From positions 1 through 64,000 of the forward strand of contig NZ_JARVRW010000013.1 of the NCBI RefSeq assembly GCF_030209475.1: a DNA stretch of 64,000 nucleotides. Direction: 5' to 3'. Within the stretch, counting starts at the first letter, position 1; the number at the start of each line of letters is the position of its first letter. The DNA comes from Microbacterium sp. lyk4-40-TSB-66 (lineage in GTDB: Bacteria > Actinomycetota > Actinomycetes > Actinomycetales > Microbacteriaceae). Shown piece after piece: positions 51,427-61,794 of the stretch. Below the pieces are notes generated by a model. It was not told where the DNA came from, ran no database searches, and saw only the letters and a program-made list of their open reading frames with translations. The position numbers and the translations under genes were made by a program.

Positions 51427-52548
51427 ATGAGCACTCCCACCGCAGACCTCGCCGCCGCCGGCGTCAGCATCTGGCTCGACGACCTGTCGCGTCAGCGGAT
51501 CCAGTCCGGCAACCTCGCCGAGCTCATCAACGCCCGCAACGTGTCGGGCGTGACGACCAACCCCACGATCTTCGCCGGAGCCCTGTCGAAGGGTGAAGCG
51601 TACGAGGGCCAGGTCAAGGAACTCGCCGCCGCCGGCGCCGATGTCGACGAGGCGATCTTCTCGATCACCACCGATGACGTCCGTGACGCGTGCGACATCT
51701 TCCTCCCCGTGTTCGAAGCCACCGGCGGTGTCGACGGCCGCGTGTCGATCGAGGTCTCGCCCGACCTCGCGCACGACACCGACGCCACCGTCGCGCAGGC
51801 CAAGGACCTCTCGGCCCGCGTCGACCGCAAGAACGTGCTGATCAAGATCCCCGCGACCAAGGCGGGCCTGCCCGCCATCACCGAGGTCATCGGTGCGGGC
51901 ATCTCGGTCAACGTCACGCTCATCTTCAGCCTCGAGCGCTACGAGGAGGTCATCGACGCCTACCTCGCCGGTGTCGAGAAGGCGCAGGCCGCCGGCCACG
52001 ACATCTCGACCCTGCAGTCGGTCGCGTCGTTCTTCGTCTCGCGCGTCGACACCGAGATCGACAAGCGTCTCGCCGCCCTCGGCACCGACGAAGCCGCAGC
52101 ACTCAAGGGCAAGGCGGGCATCGCCAACGCGCGGCTGGCCTACGAGCTCTTCGAGAAGAAGTTCTCGGAGGACCGCGCCAAGAAGCTGCTGGACGCCGGC
52201 GCGACCGTGCAGCGCCCGCTGTGGGCGTCGACCGGCGTGAAGGACCCGGCGCTGCCCGACACCCTTTACGTGACCGAGCTCGTCGCCGCCGGCACCGTGA
52301 ACACGATGCCCGAGAAGACGCTCGAGGCCACGTTCGACCACGGCGTGATCACCGGCGACACCATCACCGGCGCCTACGCCGAGGCGCACGAGGTCTTCGA
52401 CCGCCTCGCCGCCGCGGGCGTCGACGTCGCCGACGCGACGCAGACGCTCGAGGACGAGGGCGTCGAGAAGTTCATCGCCTCCTGGCACGAACTGCAGGAC
52501 ACCGTGAAGACCGCCCTCGAGGCCGGAAGCGCCCAGGCCGCCAAGTGA
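51427..52548 (+). CDS. tal: Transaldolase
   Basis: 373 residues, the long actinobacterial/cyanobacterial type (TalB-like class with NPTIFAGAL). Key pieces are [29 protein letters not shown], and [37 protein letters not shown], which holds the Schiff-base Lys. It exchanges three-carbon units with sedoheptulose-7-phosphate. Separated by 18 bp from tkt with a GAGGAG site, and its stop overlaps the pgi GTG by GTGA. Confidence 0.94.
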   Translation: MSTPTADLAAAGVSIWLDDLSRQRIQSGNLAELINARNVSGVTTNPTIFAGALSKGEAYEGQVKELAAAGADVDEAIFSITTDDVRDACDIFLPVFEATGGVDGRVSIEVSPDLAHDTDATVAQAKDLSARVDRKNVLIKIPATKAGLPAITEVIGAGISVNVTLIFSLERYEEVIDAYLAGVEKAQAAGHDISTLQSVASFFVSRVDTEIDKRLAALGTDEAAALKGKAGIANARLAYELFEKKFSEDRAKKLLDAGATVQRPLWASTGVKDPALPDTLYVTELVAAGTVNTMPEKTLEATFDHGVITGDTITGAYAEAHEVFDRLAAAGVDVADATQTLEDEGVEKFIASWHELQDTVKTALEAGSAQAAK

Positions 52549-54173
52549 GCTTCGCGGTCAAGGTCACGGGCCACGTCGGCTCGGTCGTCTCGGCCGAGCT
52601 GCCGGGCCTGACCGGCTCGCTGATCGCGTCGGGCATCACCGCCGGCGACGCGAGCCTGTGGGGCCCGGCCGCCGAAGACGAGGCATCCCGTCGGCTCGGG
52701 TGGGTGCGGGCGGTCTCCGTCTCGCGCCCGCTCGTGCCCGAGATCACGGCCCTGCGCGACGAGCTCGTCGCGCAGGGCGTGACCCGCGTCGTTCTCGCGG
52801 GGATGGGCGGTTCGTCGCTGGCGCCCGAGGTCATCGCCCAGACGGCCGGTGTTCCGCTGGTCATCCTCGATTCGACCTCTCCCGGACAGGTGCTCGCCGC
52901 GATCGACGGCGACGCCGAGTCGGGCGGTCTCGCCCAGACCGTCCTGGTGGTCTCGAGCAAATCCGGTTCGACGATCGAGACCGACTCCGCCAAGCGCGCC
53001 TTCGAGGCCGCCTTCCGCGACCTCGGCATCGATCCGGCCGAGCGCATCGTCGTGGTGACGGATCCCGGCTCGCTGCTGGAGCAGTCGGCGCGAGCCGACG
53101 GCTATCGGGTCTTCACCGCCGACCCCGAGGTGGGCGGACGCTATTCCGCTCTCACTGCGTTCGGCCTGGTGCCGACGGGACTCGCTGGCGTCGACATCGA
53201 CGACCTCCTCGACGAGGCGGATGCCACGCTCCTCGAGGTCGCGATCGACTCCCCCGAGAACCCGGCGCTGGTCCTCGCCGCCGCGATCGCCGGCGGTGGC
53301 GCCCTGCGCCGCGACAAGCTCGGGCTGGTCACCGACGGCAGCCACATCGTGGGCCTGCCCGACTGGATCGAGCAGCTCGTCGCGGAGTCGACGGGCAAGG
53401 ACGGCTCCGGCATCCTTCCCGTGGTGCTGCTGCCCGTCTCGCCCGAGCTCGACTCGCGCCCCGACGACCTGCAGGTCGTCCGGTTCGTCGACGACGCCAC
53501 CGCGTTCCACCTCTTCGAGCGTCACACCGACGAAGTATTGGTGAGCGGGTCGCTGGGCGCCCAGTTCGTCGTTTGGGAGTACGCGACCGCGATCGCCGGC
53601 AGCATGCTCGGTATCGATCCGTTCGACCAGCCCGACGTCGAATCGGCGAAGGACGCCACCCGCGGTCTGCTGCAGGCGCAGCCGGCCCCCACCGCCCCGG
53701 CGTTCGTCGACGGCGGCGTGGAAGTCCGGGTCTCCGACCCCGCTCTCGCGGCCAGCGGCACCGTCGCCGGCGTGCTGGCGGCCCTGTACGAACGGGTCAC
53801 CGCCGACGGCTACCTCAGCATCCAGGCCTACGTGAACCGCCTCGAGCTCGCGCAGCTCGCAGGCCTGCGCGAACTCGTGGCCGCGGACTGCGGTCGCCCC
53901 ACCACCTTCGGCTGGGGTCCCCGCTTCCTCCACTCCACGGGCCAGTACCACAAGGGAGGACCCGCCGCCGGCGTGTTCCTCCAGATCCTCGAACGCACCG
54001 ACGTCGACCTCGAGATCCCCGGTCGACCGTTCACGTTCGGACAACTCATCCAGGCACAGGCCGCGGGAGACGCGAGCGTGCTGGCGGAGGCGCCGCATGG
54101 CCGTCCCGTCGTCACGCTGACGCTGACCGACCCGCAGGTCGAAGTGCTCTCACTCTTCGAGGCGGCACAGTAA
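52545..54173 (+). CDS. pgi: Glucose-6-phosphate isomerase
   Basis: 542 residues. [20 protein letters not shown] and [19 protein letters not shown] bind the sugar phosphate; [14 protein letters not shown] and [11 protein letters not shown] are further family marks. Sequence pattern resembles the Pgi half of tal-pgi fusion proteins known in some bacteria, here as a separate gene overlapping tal by 4 bp. It links glycolysis to the oxidative branch by feeding glucose-6-phosphate to Zwf, encoded next. Confidence 0.9.
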   Translation: MSFAVKVTGHVGSVVSAELPGLTGSLIASGITAGDASLWGPAAEDEASRRLGWVRAVSVSRPLVPEITALRDELVAQGVTRVVLAGMGGSSLAPEVIAQTAGVPLVILDSTSPGQVLAAIDGDAESGGLAQTVLVVSSKSGSTIETDSAKRAFEAAFRDLGIDPAERIVVVTDPGSLLEQSARADGYRVFTADPEVGGRYSALTAFGLVPTGLAGVDIDDLLDEADATLLEVAIDSPENPALVLAAAIAGGGALRRDKLGLVTDGSHIVGLPDWIEQLVAESTGKDGSGILPVVLLPVSPELDSRPDDLQVVRFVDDATAFHLFERHTDEVLVSGSLGAQFVVWEYATAIAGSMLGIDPFDQPDVESAKDATRGLLQAQPAPTAPAFVDGGVEVRVSDPALAASGTVAGVLAALYERVTADGYLSIQAYVNRLELAQLAGLRELVAADCGRPTTFGWGPRFLHSTGQYHKGGPAAGVFLQILERTDVDLEIPGRPFTFGQLIQAQAAGDASVLAEAPHGRPVVTLTLTDPQVEVLSLFEAAQ

Positions 54174-54176
54174 GTC

Positions 54177-55727
54177 ATGGTCGTAGAGATCACACCGGGT
54201 CACAATCCCCTGCGCGATCCCGAGGATCGCCGTTTGAGCCGGATCGCCGGGCCCAGCGCCCTGGTGATCTTCGGCGTCACCGGCGACCTGTCGCGCAAAA
54301 AGCTCATGCCGGCGGTCTACGACCTCGCCAACCGCGGTCTGCTCCCCCCGGGTTTCGCCCTGGTGGGCTTCGCGCGCCGCGACTGGAAGGACCAGGACTT
54401 CGCCGAGGTCGTCTACGACTCGGTCAAGAAGTACGCCCGTACCGAGTTCCGCGAGGAGACGTGGAAAGAGCTGCTGGAGGGGATCCGCTTCGTCCAGGGC
54501 GAGTTCGACGACCCTGAAGCGTTCCAGCGCCTGCGCGCGACGGTCGACAAGCTCGACACCGAACGCGGCACCATGGGCAACCACGCTTACTACCTCTCGA
54601 TCCCGCCGAAGGCCTTCCCCCTCGTCACGACGCAGCTGAAGGCATCCGGTCTGGTGGGTGACGGCGGTCACAAGACCAGCGGCTGGCGCCGCGTCGTCAT
54701 CGAGAAGCCCTTCGGCCACGACCTGGCCTCGGCGCGCGAGTTGAACGAGGTCGTCGAGAGCGCCTTCCCCGCCGACTCGATCTTCCGCATCGACCACTAC
54801 CTCGGCAAAGAGACCGTGCAGAACATCCTGGCGCTGCGATTCGCCAACGAGCTGTACGAGCCGATCTGGAACCGCAACTACGTCGACCACGTGCAGATCA
54901 CCATGGCCGAGGACATCGGTGTGGGCGGCCGTGCGGGCTACTACGACGGCATCGGCGCGGCGCGCGACGTCATCCAGAACCACCTCCTGCAGTTGCTGGC
55001 GCTCACGGCGATGGAGGAGCCCATCAGCTTCAACGCCGCCGACCTCCGTGCCGAGAAGGAGAAGGTCCTCGCCGCGGTACGCCTGCCCGAGAACCTCGCC
55101 GAGTCCACGGCTCGCGGGCAGTACGCGGGCGGCTGGCAGGGCGGCGAAGAGGTGCTGGGCTTCCTCGAGGAAGACGGCATGAACCCCGAGTCGGTCACCG
55201 AGACCTACGCGGCGATCAAGCTCGAGATCAACACCCGCCGCTGGTCGGGGGTGCCGTTCTACGTCCGCAGCGGCAAGCGTCTGGGACGCCGCGTGACCGA
55301 GGTCGCCGTGGTGTTCAAGCGGGCTCCGCAGCAGCTGTTCTCGCGCAGCCAGACGCAGGAGCTCGGACAGAACGCGCTCGTCATCCGCGTGCAGCCCGAC
55401 GAGGGCGTCACCATCCGCTTCGGCTCGAAAGTCCCCGGCGACGGCACGCAGGTGCGCGACGTGACGATGGACTTCGGATACGGCCACGCCTTCACCGAGG
55501 CGAGCCCCGAAGCGTACGAGCGCCTCATCCTCGACGTGCTGCTCGGCGACCCTCCGCTGTTCCCGCGGCACGAAGAGGTCGAGCTCAGCTGGAAGATCCT
55601 CGACCCGATCGAGGAGTTCTGGGCCGCGGAGGGCGGTCCGCTCGAACAGTATTCGCCCGGATCGTGGGGGCCGGCATCCGCCGACGAACTCCTCGCCCGC
55701 GACGGCCGCACCTGGAGGCGCCCGTGA
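54177..55727 (+). CDS. zwf: Glucose-6-phosphate 1-dehydrogenase
   Basis: 516 residues. NADP motif LVIFGVTGDLSRKKLMPAVYDL, active site IDHYLGKETVQNILALRFAN (with RIDHYLGKE), and VEKPFGHDL-type IEKPFGHDLASA are present. Catalyses the first step of the oxidative pentose phosphate pathway. Starts 3 bp after the pgi stop; its own stop overlaps opcA by GTGA. Confidence 0.95.
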   Translation: MVVEITPGHNPLRDPEDRRLSRIAGPSALVIFGVTGDLSRKKLMPAVYDLANRGLLPPGFALVGFARRDWKDQDFAEVVYDSVKKYARTEFREETWKELLEGIRFVQGEFDDPEAFQRLRATVDKLDTERGTMGNHAYYLSIPPKAFPLVTTQLKASGLVGDGGHKTSGWRRVVIEKPFGHDLASARELNEVVESAFPADSIFRIDHYLGKETVQNILALRFANELYEPIWNRNYVDHVQITMAEDIGVGGRAGYYDGIGAARDVIQNHLLQLLALTAMEEPISFNAADLRAEKEKVLAAVRLPENLAESTARGQYAGGWQGGEEVLGFLEEDGMNPESVTETYAAIKLEINTRRWSGVPFYVRSGKRLGRRVTEVAVVFKRAPQQLFSRSQTQELGQNALVIRVQPDEGVTIRFGSKVPGDGTQVRDVTMDFGYGHAFTEASPEAYERLILDVLLGDPPLFPRHEEVELSWKILDPIEEFWAAEGGPLEQYSPGSWGPASADELLARDGRTWRRP

Positions 55728-56671
55728 TCATCGACCTGCCCGACACCACCGTCAGCGCGATCTCGAAGAAGCTCGTCAGCGTGCGCGAAGAGGGCGGCGC
55801 CGTCGCCCTCGGCCGCGTGCTGACGCTCATCATCGTCACGCACCACGGCGCCGAAGAAGAGGTCATCGAGGCCGCGAACGACGCATCGCGCGAGCACCCG
55901 ATGCGGGTCATCGCCGTGCTGTTCGGCGACGAAGACGAAGAGCCCCGCCTCGACGCCCAGATCCGCGTCGGCGGCGACGCCGGCGCCAGCGAGGTAGTGG
56001 TCCTGCGCGCCCACGGCGCTGCCGGCTCCAACGCCGAGAGCCTCGTCACGGGTCTGCTGCTCCCCGACGCCCCGGTCGTCGCGTGGTGGCCCGCCGAGGC
56101 TCCCGCGAACCCGTCGCGCTCGGCCATCGGCCGCATCGCGCAGCGCCGCATCACCGACGCCTCGTCGCAGGCCGATCCCGCCGCGTGGGTGGCCGAGCTC
56201 GGCGAGCACTACGCCCCCGGCGACACCGACTTCGCGTGGACGCGACTCACGCGCTGGCGTGAGCAGCTGGCGGCGGTGCTCGATCAGCCTCCCTACGAGC
56301 CGGTCACCGCGATCGAGGTGCGCGGCGCCGCCGACTCCCCCTCGACGTCGCTGCTCGCAGCGTGGCTGGGCATGAGGCTCGACGCCCCCGTCGACTACGC
56401 CTACCTCCCGGCCGACGAGTGGGCGAGCGGCATCAAGTCCGTGCGCCTCACCCGCGAGAGCGGCGACACGCTGCTCGAGCGTCCCGAGGCGGGGGTCGCG
56501 ATCCTCCGCCAGCCCGGGCAGCCCACGCACGATCTCGCCTTCCCGCGTCGCACGCTCCGCGAGTGTCTGGCCGAGGAGTTGCGCCGGCTCGACCCCGACC
56601 TGCTCTACGGTCGTGTGATCACCGACGGACATGATCTGCTGCACGCCGCGAACGAGAAGAGCGCATCGTGA
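55724..56671 (+). CDS. opcA: Glucose-6-phosphate dehydrogenase assembly protein OpcA
   Basis: 315 residues. VIIDLPDTTVSAISKKLVSVREEGGAVALGRVLTLIIVT at the N-terminus and GLLLPDAPVVAWWPAEAPANPS are diagnostic for OpcA. It is required for activity or assembly of Zwf in cyanobacteria and actinobacteria, and the adjacent zwf gene fits that role. The GTG at 55724 overlaps zwf and the stop overlaps pgl, both by GTGA. Confidence 0.93.
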   Translation: MIIDLPDTTVSAISKKLVSVREEGGAVALGRVLTLIIVTHHGAEEEVIEAANDASREHPMRVIAVLFGDEDEEPRLDAQIRVGGDAGASEVVVLRAHGAAGSNAESLVTGLLLPDAPVVAWWPAEAPANPSRSAIGRIAQRRITDASSQADPAAWVAELGEHYAPGDTDFAWTRLTRWREQLAAVLDQPPYEPVTAIEVRGAADSPSTSLLAAWLGMRLDAPVDYAYLPADEWASGIKSVRLTRESGDTLLERPEAGVAILRQPGQPTHDLAFPRRTLRECLAEELRRLDPDLLYGRVITDGHDLLHAANEKSAS

Positions 56672-57456
56672 GCGACGGTTCGGCGAAGCGCGTCATCATC
56701 AAGCGCGACGCCGACGCCCTCGCCGAGTACGTCGCCACCCGATTCGTCAACCGCATCGTCAAGCGCGTCGCCGAGGGCAAGCGCATGCACATCTGCCTCA
56801 CCGGCGGCACGATGGGCGGGGCGGTCCTTCGCACCGCCGCGCGCGACGAGCGCGTGGCCGACATCGACTGGTCGCTCGTGCACTTCTGGTTCGGCGACGA
56901 GCGCTTCGTGCCGCGCGACAGCGGTGACCGCAACGAGAAGCAGGCGCGCGAGGCGTTCCTCGACCACATCGCCGTTCCGGCCGAGAACATCCACGCCGTG
57001 GCCTCCAGCGAAGACGGGGTCGATCTCGACACTGCGGCGATCGCGTACGCCGACGAGCTCGCGCAGTTCGCTCCGTCGGATCGCAGCGAAACGGGCCCGT
57101 GGCCGTCGTTCGACATCTGCTTCCTCGGCGTCGGCCCCGACGCGCACATCGCTTCGCTGTTCCCCGATCGCCCCGAGATCTCGGTGACCGACCGCGCGAC
57201 CGTGCCCGTACGGGAGTCCCCCAAGCCGCCGAGCGAACGGGTCTCGCTCACGCGTCCCGTCATCAACAGCTCCAAGCGCGTGTGGATGGTCATCGCCGGC
57301 GCCGACAAGGCCGCAGCCCTCGGACTCGCCCTGGCCGGGGCGAGCTACCAGAGCGTTCCGGCCGCGGGGGCCAAGGGGCGCCGTCGCACGGCGTTCTTCG
57401 TCGACGAGGTGGCGGCCGATCAGGTGCCGCCGCAGCTCATCGACCGCGAGTACTGA
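56668..57456 (+). CDS. pgl: 6-phosphogluconolactonase
   Basis: 262 residues, DevB/SOL type. ICLTGGTMGGAVLR, WFGDERFVPRDSGDRNEKQARE (the DERFV motif), and FLGVGPDAHIASLFPD are the family signatures. Hydrolyses 6-phosphogluconolactone from Zwf. The GTG at 56668 overlaps opcA. Last gene of the operon, followed by a strong terminator. Confidence 0.94.
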   Translation: MSDGSAKRVIIKRDADALAEYVATRFVNRIVKRVAEGKRMHICLTGGTMGGAVLRTAARDERVADIDWSLVHFWFGDERFVPRDSGDRNEKQAREAFLDHIAVPAENIHAVASSEDGVDLDTAAIAYADELAQFAPSDRSETGPWPSFDICFLGVGPDAHIASLFPDRPEISVTDRATVPVRESPKPPSERVSLTRPVINSSKRVWMVIAGADKAAALGLALAGASYQSVPAAGAKGRRRTAFFVDEVAADQVPPQLIDREY

Positions 57457-57473
57457 GCGTTCGCGCGCACACG

Positions 57474-57502
57474 AGGGCCGGATGCCGTCGGCATCCGGTC
57501 CT
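57474..57502 (+). terminator. Terminator of the pentose-phosphate operon
   Basis: AGGGCCGGATGCCG pairs with CGGCATCCGGTCCT, a 14-bp stem with one G-T mismatch and a 1-nt centre, followed by CGTCGTTTCATCGTT. It starts 18 bp past the pgl stop. Confidence 0.75.
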
Positions 57503-57640
57503 CGTCGTTTCATCGTTACGGTCTCGCGTCGTACCCCCCTTGCCTTTGCCCGAATCGCGACTTAGCCTTCGAGCGGGGGGCATCCTGTTCCGGCCCGTGA
57601 GAGTGATCTCCGGCTCCGGACGACGCAGTTGGGACGTGGG

Positions 57641-60172
57641 ATGCCATTTGTCGGTCGTGCGCGCGAGAAACGCATCGCGGAAGACGTCATCGGGACCACA
57701 GGGGGATCAGGATGCCTTTTCATCGGAGAGGTCGGCATCGGCAAGTCCGCTCTCGCCCGCGAGATCGCGGGGCAGCATGGGGCGGTCGTCGTCACGGCGA
57801 GCCCGAACGAGCGCCTGTGGCCGTTCTCGGGGCTCTCCGCCCTCGCCGCGGGCCTCGGCGGCGAGCGTCGTAACGCCGTCAACGCCGTCCTCGCGCGCGG
57901 CCGGGACTGGCCCGAACACCTCCTCGCCGAGGAACTGAGCCGCACCCTGCACCTCGTGCACGACGAGCCCGACGTCGTCATCATCGACGACCTCGACCAG
58001 ATGGACGGGGCGAGCATCACGGTGCTGTCCTACGTCTTCGGTCGTCTGCGGGGCACCGGCCTCAGCGTCGTGGCGACCGCCGGTGCCGCCGACCGGCGGC
58101 ATGACTTCGCCGGCATGCGGCACTCCCGCCTCGAACGGCTGTCGTTCGAGGAGTCGCTCGACCTCGGACGCGTGGTCCTCGGCTCGGGGGCGTCTCTCGC
58201 GGTGCTGTACACCGTGGCGGGATCGGTCGGAGGGGATCCCGGCATCCTGTCCCGCGTGCGTCTCACCCCGTGCGAGGCTCTGGGCGACGATCCACTGCCA
58301 CTCCCCCTCCGCCTCGTGGACGACGACTCCGACGACCGCAAACGCGGGGGACGGGGGGTGCACGATCCCCGCATCGCCGCGGTCTTGGACCTCCTGTGCG
58401 TCGGTCCCGTCTTCGGGCACGACCGCCTGCGCGCGGTGGCCGCGGCTCTCGGTGTCGAGGTGGACGCACTGATCGACGCGGGTCTGGTCGCCGTCCACGG
58501 GGAGCTGGCACGCATCGCGGATCCCGCGCTGCGTCTGCGTCGGCTCGCGGCGCTCTCCGCCGACGACAGGTCACGGCTGCACGCCCAGGCGGCCGAGGAG
58601 CACGGGGAGAAGTATCCTGCGACCTTCCTCTGGCATCGGAGTCACGCAGAGCCGGATGCCGATCGTGAACGCCTTCTGGTCGCGGCGGTGGATCTCGCCC
58701 GTGCGGGGGAACCGTCGGCGGCGGTCGAGTTCGCGGAGCGGGCGCTGGCCGGCCGCGTCGATGAGGCCTCACGATGCCGGCACCTCGTCGACCTCGGTGA
58801 GGCCCTCGTGATGCAGGGGCACGACGTGCGGGGCCGGCACTACCTCCGACGCGCCGGGGCCCCGACCGACCCCGACGTGCGCACCCGGGCGGCACTGGCC
58901 TGGTTGCGGGCGACGACCGCGGCCGACCAGATCGTCGACGACACGATGCTGCGCGTCGCCGCGCAGACCGACGACCCGCGCGCCGCGGAACGACTGCTGT
59001 GCGAGAGTGCGCGGCTGCATCTGTGGCGGGGGGAGACCGAGCGGGCCCACGAACTGGTCGTCCTGTCGGCCGAGCGGGGCATCGCCTCGACCGAGACGAC
59101 GTTGCTCGCCCGCCTCCTCGAGGAGCTGGGCGACGACGTCCTCGTTCCGGTCACCGTCGACACCGGGCTCCCGGCCGGGGCGGAGGACGGAGACGCCCCG
59201 ATCGAGCAGGAGATCCTCGCGCTGTACACCGCCGTGCTGCGGGAGCAGTACCCCGCCGTCCGACGACGCATTCTGACGCTGCTCGGGCGCCGGCCGCGCC
59301 CGCAGCCGTACTGGCGCGATCAGTTGCGGAGCCTGCTGGTGACGACGGAGGTGCGCGGCGGCGATCCGGTCGCGGCGCGCGAGGCCGTCGCCGCGTGGCG
59401 GCGCGAGTGGGTCCCCGGCCGCACCTCCGAGCTGGCCGACGTCCTCGTCCTCGCGGGGGCGGCGGCGCTCGATCCGCTGGGGCCTGGCGCCGGTGATCTC
59501 GTGCGTCACGGGCGCGATCTCTGTCGACGGGAGGGCACACCGACGCCGTTGCCGTGGTTCGCCGTCATCGAGGGCGGGTCCGCTCTCGCGGAGGGACGTT
59601 TCGACGACGCGGTCGCCTCCCTCGAGGCCGCCCGGGAAGCCGTGCCCTGCGAGGATCCGTCCCTGTTGCGCGCCGACGCCGACCTCGTGGAGGCGCTCTG
59701 GTTGAGCGGTCACCGCGCGGACGCGCGCCGCATCCTCGTCCGCCTCGAAGCGGCATCCGTGCGCACACCCCGTCGGTGGACGACGCTCGCGGTGGCGCGC
59801 TCGCGCGCAGTCTGCCGCAGCGATCGGGACGGCGCCGCCGCATTCCGCGAGGCGGAGGCGATCTGGCGCACGGACGATCCGCCGATCGAGCGCCTCCGTC
59901 TGCGCGCGGCTCGGGAACGCTGTCTGCCGACCACCGGTCGTCCGGTGCTGCAGGCGACGCCGCGTCCCACCGATCGAGGGCGCTCGCTCACCCCCCAGGA
60001 GCGCGACGTCGTCGCTCTGGTGGGTCAGGGGCTTCGCAACCGCGACATCGCGGCCGCGCTCTTCATCTCGCTCCGCACCGTCGAACTGCGTCTCACGGGC
60101 ATCTACCGCAAGCTCGGCGTGACCTCGCGGGTGCACCTCGTCGCGCTGCTGCACGGCGCGTCCCTGCCCTGA
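57641..60172 (+). CDS. LuxR-family regulator with N-terminal AAA/NACHT-like ATPase (LAL/MalT type)
   Basis: 843 residues. Walker A FIGEVGIGKSALAREI (about 27-42), Walker B VVIIDDLDQMDG (about 105-116), then a long helical TPR-like middle region. The C-terminal LuxR helix-turn-helix is LTPQERDVVALVGQGLRNRDIAAALFISLRTVELRLTGIYRKLGV. Such large ATP-binding LuxR regulators are signal-controlled activators, often of carbon use or secondary metabolism. No target is certain; it precedes an exopolysaccharide locus. The ATG at 57641 is chosen as the first before the conserved FVGRAREKRI; a TTG at 57629 is possible. No clear ribosome site. Confidence 0.87.
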   Translation: MPFVGRAREKRIAEDVIGTTGGSGCLFIGEVGIGKSALAREIAGQHGAVVVTASPNERLWPFSGLSALAAGLGGERRNAVNAVLARGRDWPEHLLAEELSRTLHLVHDEPDVVIIDDLDQMDGASITVLSYVFGRLRGTGLSVVATAGAADRRHDFAGMRHSRLERLSFEESLDLGRVVLGSGASLAVLYTVAGSVGGDPGILSRVRLTPCEALGDDPLPLPLRLVDDDSDDRKRGGRGVHDPRIAAVLDLLCVGPVFGHDRLRAVAAALGVEVDALIDAGLVAVHGELARIADPALRLRRLAALSADDRSRLHAQAAEEHGEKYPATFLWHRSHAEPDADRERLLVAAVDLARAGEPSAAVEFAERALAGRVDEASRCRHLVDLGEALVMQGHDVRGRHYLRRAGAPTDPDVRTRAALAWLRATTAADQIVDDTMLRVAAQTDDPRAAERLLCESARLHLWRGETERAHELVVLSAERGIASTETTLLARLLEELGDDVLVPVTVDTGLPAGAEDGDAPIEQEILALYTAVLREQYPAVRRRILTLLGRRPRPQPYWRDQLRSLLVTTEVRGGDPVAAREAVAAWRREWVPGRTSELADVLVLAGAAALDPLGPGAGDLVRHGRDLCRREGTPTPLPWFAVIEGGSALAEGRFDDAVASLEAAREAVPCEDPSLLRADADLVEALWLSGHRADARRILVRLEAASVRTPRRWTTLAVARSRAVCRSDRDGAAAFREAEAIWRTDDPPIERLRLRAARERCLPTTGRPVLQATPRPTDRGRSLTPQERDVVALVGQGLRNRDIAAALFISLRTVELRLTGIYRKLGVTSRVHLVALLHGASLP

Positions 60173-60224
60173 CGCCCCGGTGCGGGGGACGACGTCGGAT
60201 CGACGGATGCCAAAAGGGTCAGCG

Positions 60225-61511
60225 TCAGGGCGAGACGGGTGAGAGCGCCGCACGGCGGTCGGGACTGCGCCAGCGACCATCGGAGGAGGGGCGGCCGAGC
60301 GCGGCGACGAGGGCGCGGAGGCACAGGACCGCATCCCACACCCGCAGCAGGGGGAACAGGAGCATCCAGCCGCGCGGCCGTGTACCGGTGACGGCGCACG
60401 CGAACACCGTCATCGCGGCATCCGCCGCAAGGAACGCCGCGGCCAACGGACCGATCGGCAACACCGCCGCCACGGTCGCCGCCACGGTCGCGGCCTCCCC
60501 GGTGAGCATCGCGCTCGCCATCGTCGCAAGGGCGGCCACAACGAGCACCGGCACCATCGCGGTGAGCACGAGGCTGGAGACCACCGTCTCCACTGCGAAC
60601 ACGCCGACGGACGCCCAGAACAGGCCCCGGCGCGGACCGTGGCGCCGTACCGTCTGCCAGAAGCCCAGACTCCACCTCCGCATCTGCGCGGAGTAGTCGC
60701 GGAAGAGGGCGGGGTCCTGGGTCTCGGCCACCGCGCACGCGGGGTGGAATGCGATGCGACCGAGGCGTTTCGCGTGCACCTCGAACGTCATGTTGAAGTC
60801 CTCGATCGACAGACCGGGCGCGTCGATGTCGATGCGGTCGAGCACGTCGGTGCGGTACATGCTCGCGAACCCCGGCACGATGGCGACCGCATCGGTCGCG
60901 CGCGCCGCCTGCCCGAACTTGTGGAGGTACTGCGTGCAGACGTAGGTGCGTTCCCGGTAGGACGTGAGGACCCGGCCCATCCCCCGGGTCCCGGCATCCG
61001 GGGCCGTCGTCGCCCGCCCCGCGACGGCCACCACCCCCTCGTCGGTGAACAGCGGCAGGCCGGTGCGGAGATAGTCCGGCCGCGGCCGCGAGTCGGCGTC
61101 GAGCAGGAGCAGCAGCGGGAAGCGTTCCGGGATGCGGAAGTGGGCGAGACCGGCGCGGATCGCGCCCGCCTTCCCCCGATTGGGGACGAGGTCCCACGCC
61201 GTGGCGCCGGCTTCCCGAGCGCGCGCCGCCGTCTCGTCGTTCGAGCCATCCGAGACCACGAAGACGTTCGCCGCCGGCACGAGGGCGCGTGCGGCGCGGA
61301 CGGCGTCCGCGATCACGAGTTGCTCGTCGTGCGCGGCGATCAGCACCGCCACCTCGTCGGGACGGAAGAACATCGACGGCGACAGCAGGGGGCTGTCGGT
61401 GCGGCCCTCGGCGGCGAGTCGGCAGAGGGCGGCAATCCCCCACACCGCGGTCGAGAGTCCGATCGTGCAGATCACGACGACGAGCACCACAACGAGGGTC
61501 ACGCGCACCAC
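60225..61511 (-). CDS. Membrane glycosyltransferase family 2
   Basis: About 428 residues. One N-terminal membrane span (VTLVVVLVVVICTIGLSTAVWGI), a GT2 domain (VAVLIAAHDEQLVIADAVRAA, DADSRPRPDY with the metal-binding DxD, ED of LSIEDFNMTFEV, and QMRRWSLGFWQ, the Q-x-x-R-W of processive synthases), then three or more C-terminal spans. This layout fits a polysaccharide synthase of the cellulose/hyaluronan/poly-GlcNAc class. With the divergent nucleotide-sugar dehydrogenase it suggests an acidic exopolysaccharide (inference). The start is uncertain: GTGs at 61511, 61508 and 61502 are in frame without a strong ribosome site. Confidence 0.85.
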   Translation of the reverse strand: MVRVTLVVVLVVVICTIGLSTAVWGIAALCRLAAEGRTDSPLLSPSMFFRPDEVAVLIAAHDEQLVIADAVRAARALVPAANVFVVSDGSNDETAARAREAGATAWDLVPNRGKAGAIRAGLAHFRIPERFPLLLLLDADSRPRPDYLRTGLPLFTDEGVVAVAGRATTAPDAGTRGMGRVLTSYRERTYVCTQYLHKFGQAARATDAVAIVPGFASMYRTDVLDRIDIDAPGLSIEDFNMTFEVHAKRLGRIAFHPACAVAETQDPALFRDYSAQMRRWSLGFWQTVRRHGPRRGLFWASVGVFAVETVVSSLVLTAMVPVLVVAALATMASAMLTGEAATVAATVAAVLPIGPLAAAFLAADAAMTVFACAVTGTRPRGWMLLFPLLRVWDAVLCLRALVAALGRPSSDGRWRSPDRRAALSPVSP

Positions 61512-61654
61512 CCCGCGGGCGTTCGCGCGGCGGACGTGGCTGTGGTCGGCGCGTCGATGACCGATCGAGACATGGCATCCCCTTCGCTCGCGCTCGACCG
61601 TACGCCGCGACGGCCACCGTCGCCGCGTGAAGGCCCGCACGCCGGATGCGGTTT

Positions 61655-61695
61655 CCCGCATGATCGGGTGCGGTGCGCGGCGACCCGCATGATCG
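61655..61695. promoter_or_regulatory. Two direct repeats CCCGCATGATCG in the divergent promoter region
   Basis: CCCGCATGATCG at 61655-61666 and 61684-61695, 29 bp apart, near three helical turns, in the 283-bp gap between the divergent glycosyltransferase and nucleotide-sugar dehydrogenase genes. TTGACC at 61707-61712 could be a -35 box for the dehydrogenase. Possible regulator sites. Confidence 0.4.
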
Positions 61696-61794
61696 CCGCC
61701 CGTTCCTTGACCGTCGCCTCCGCAGCGGCTCAGGGTGAGCGAGGGGTCGACGCCGACACCCGATCGCTTCACGCACCGTTTCTGGAGGATGATG

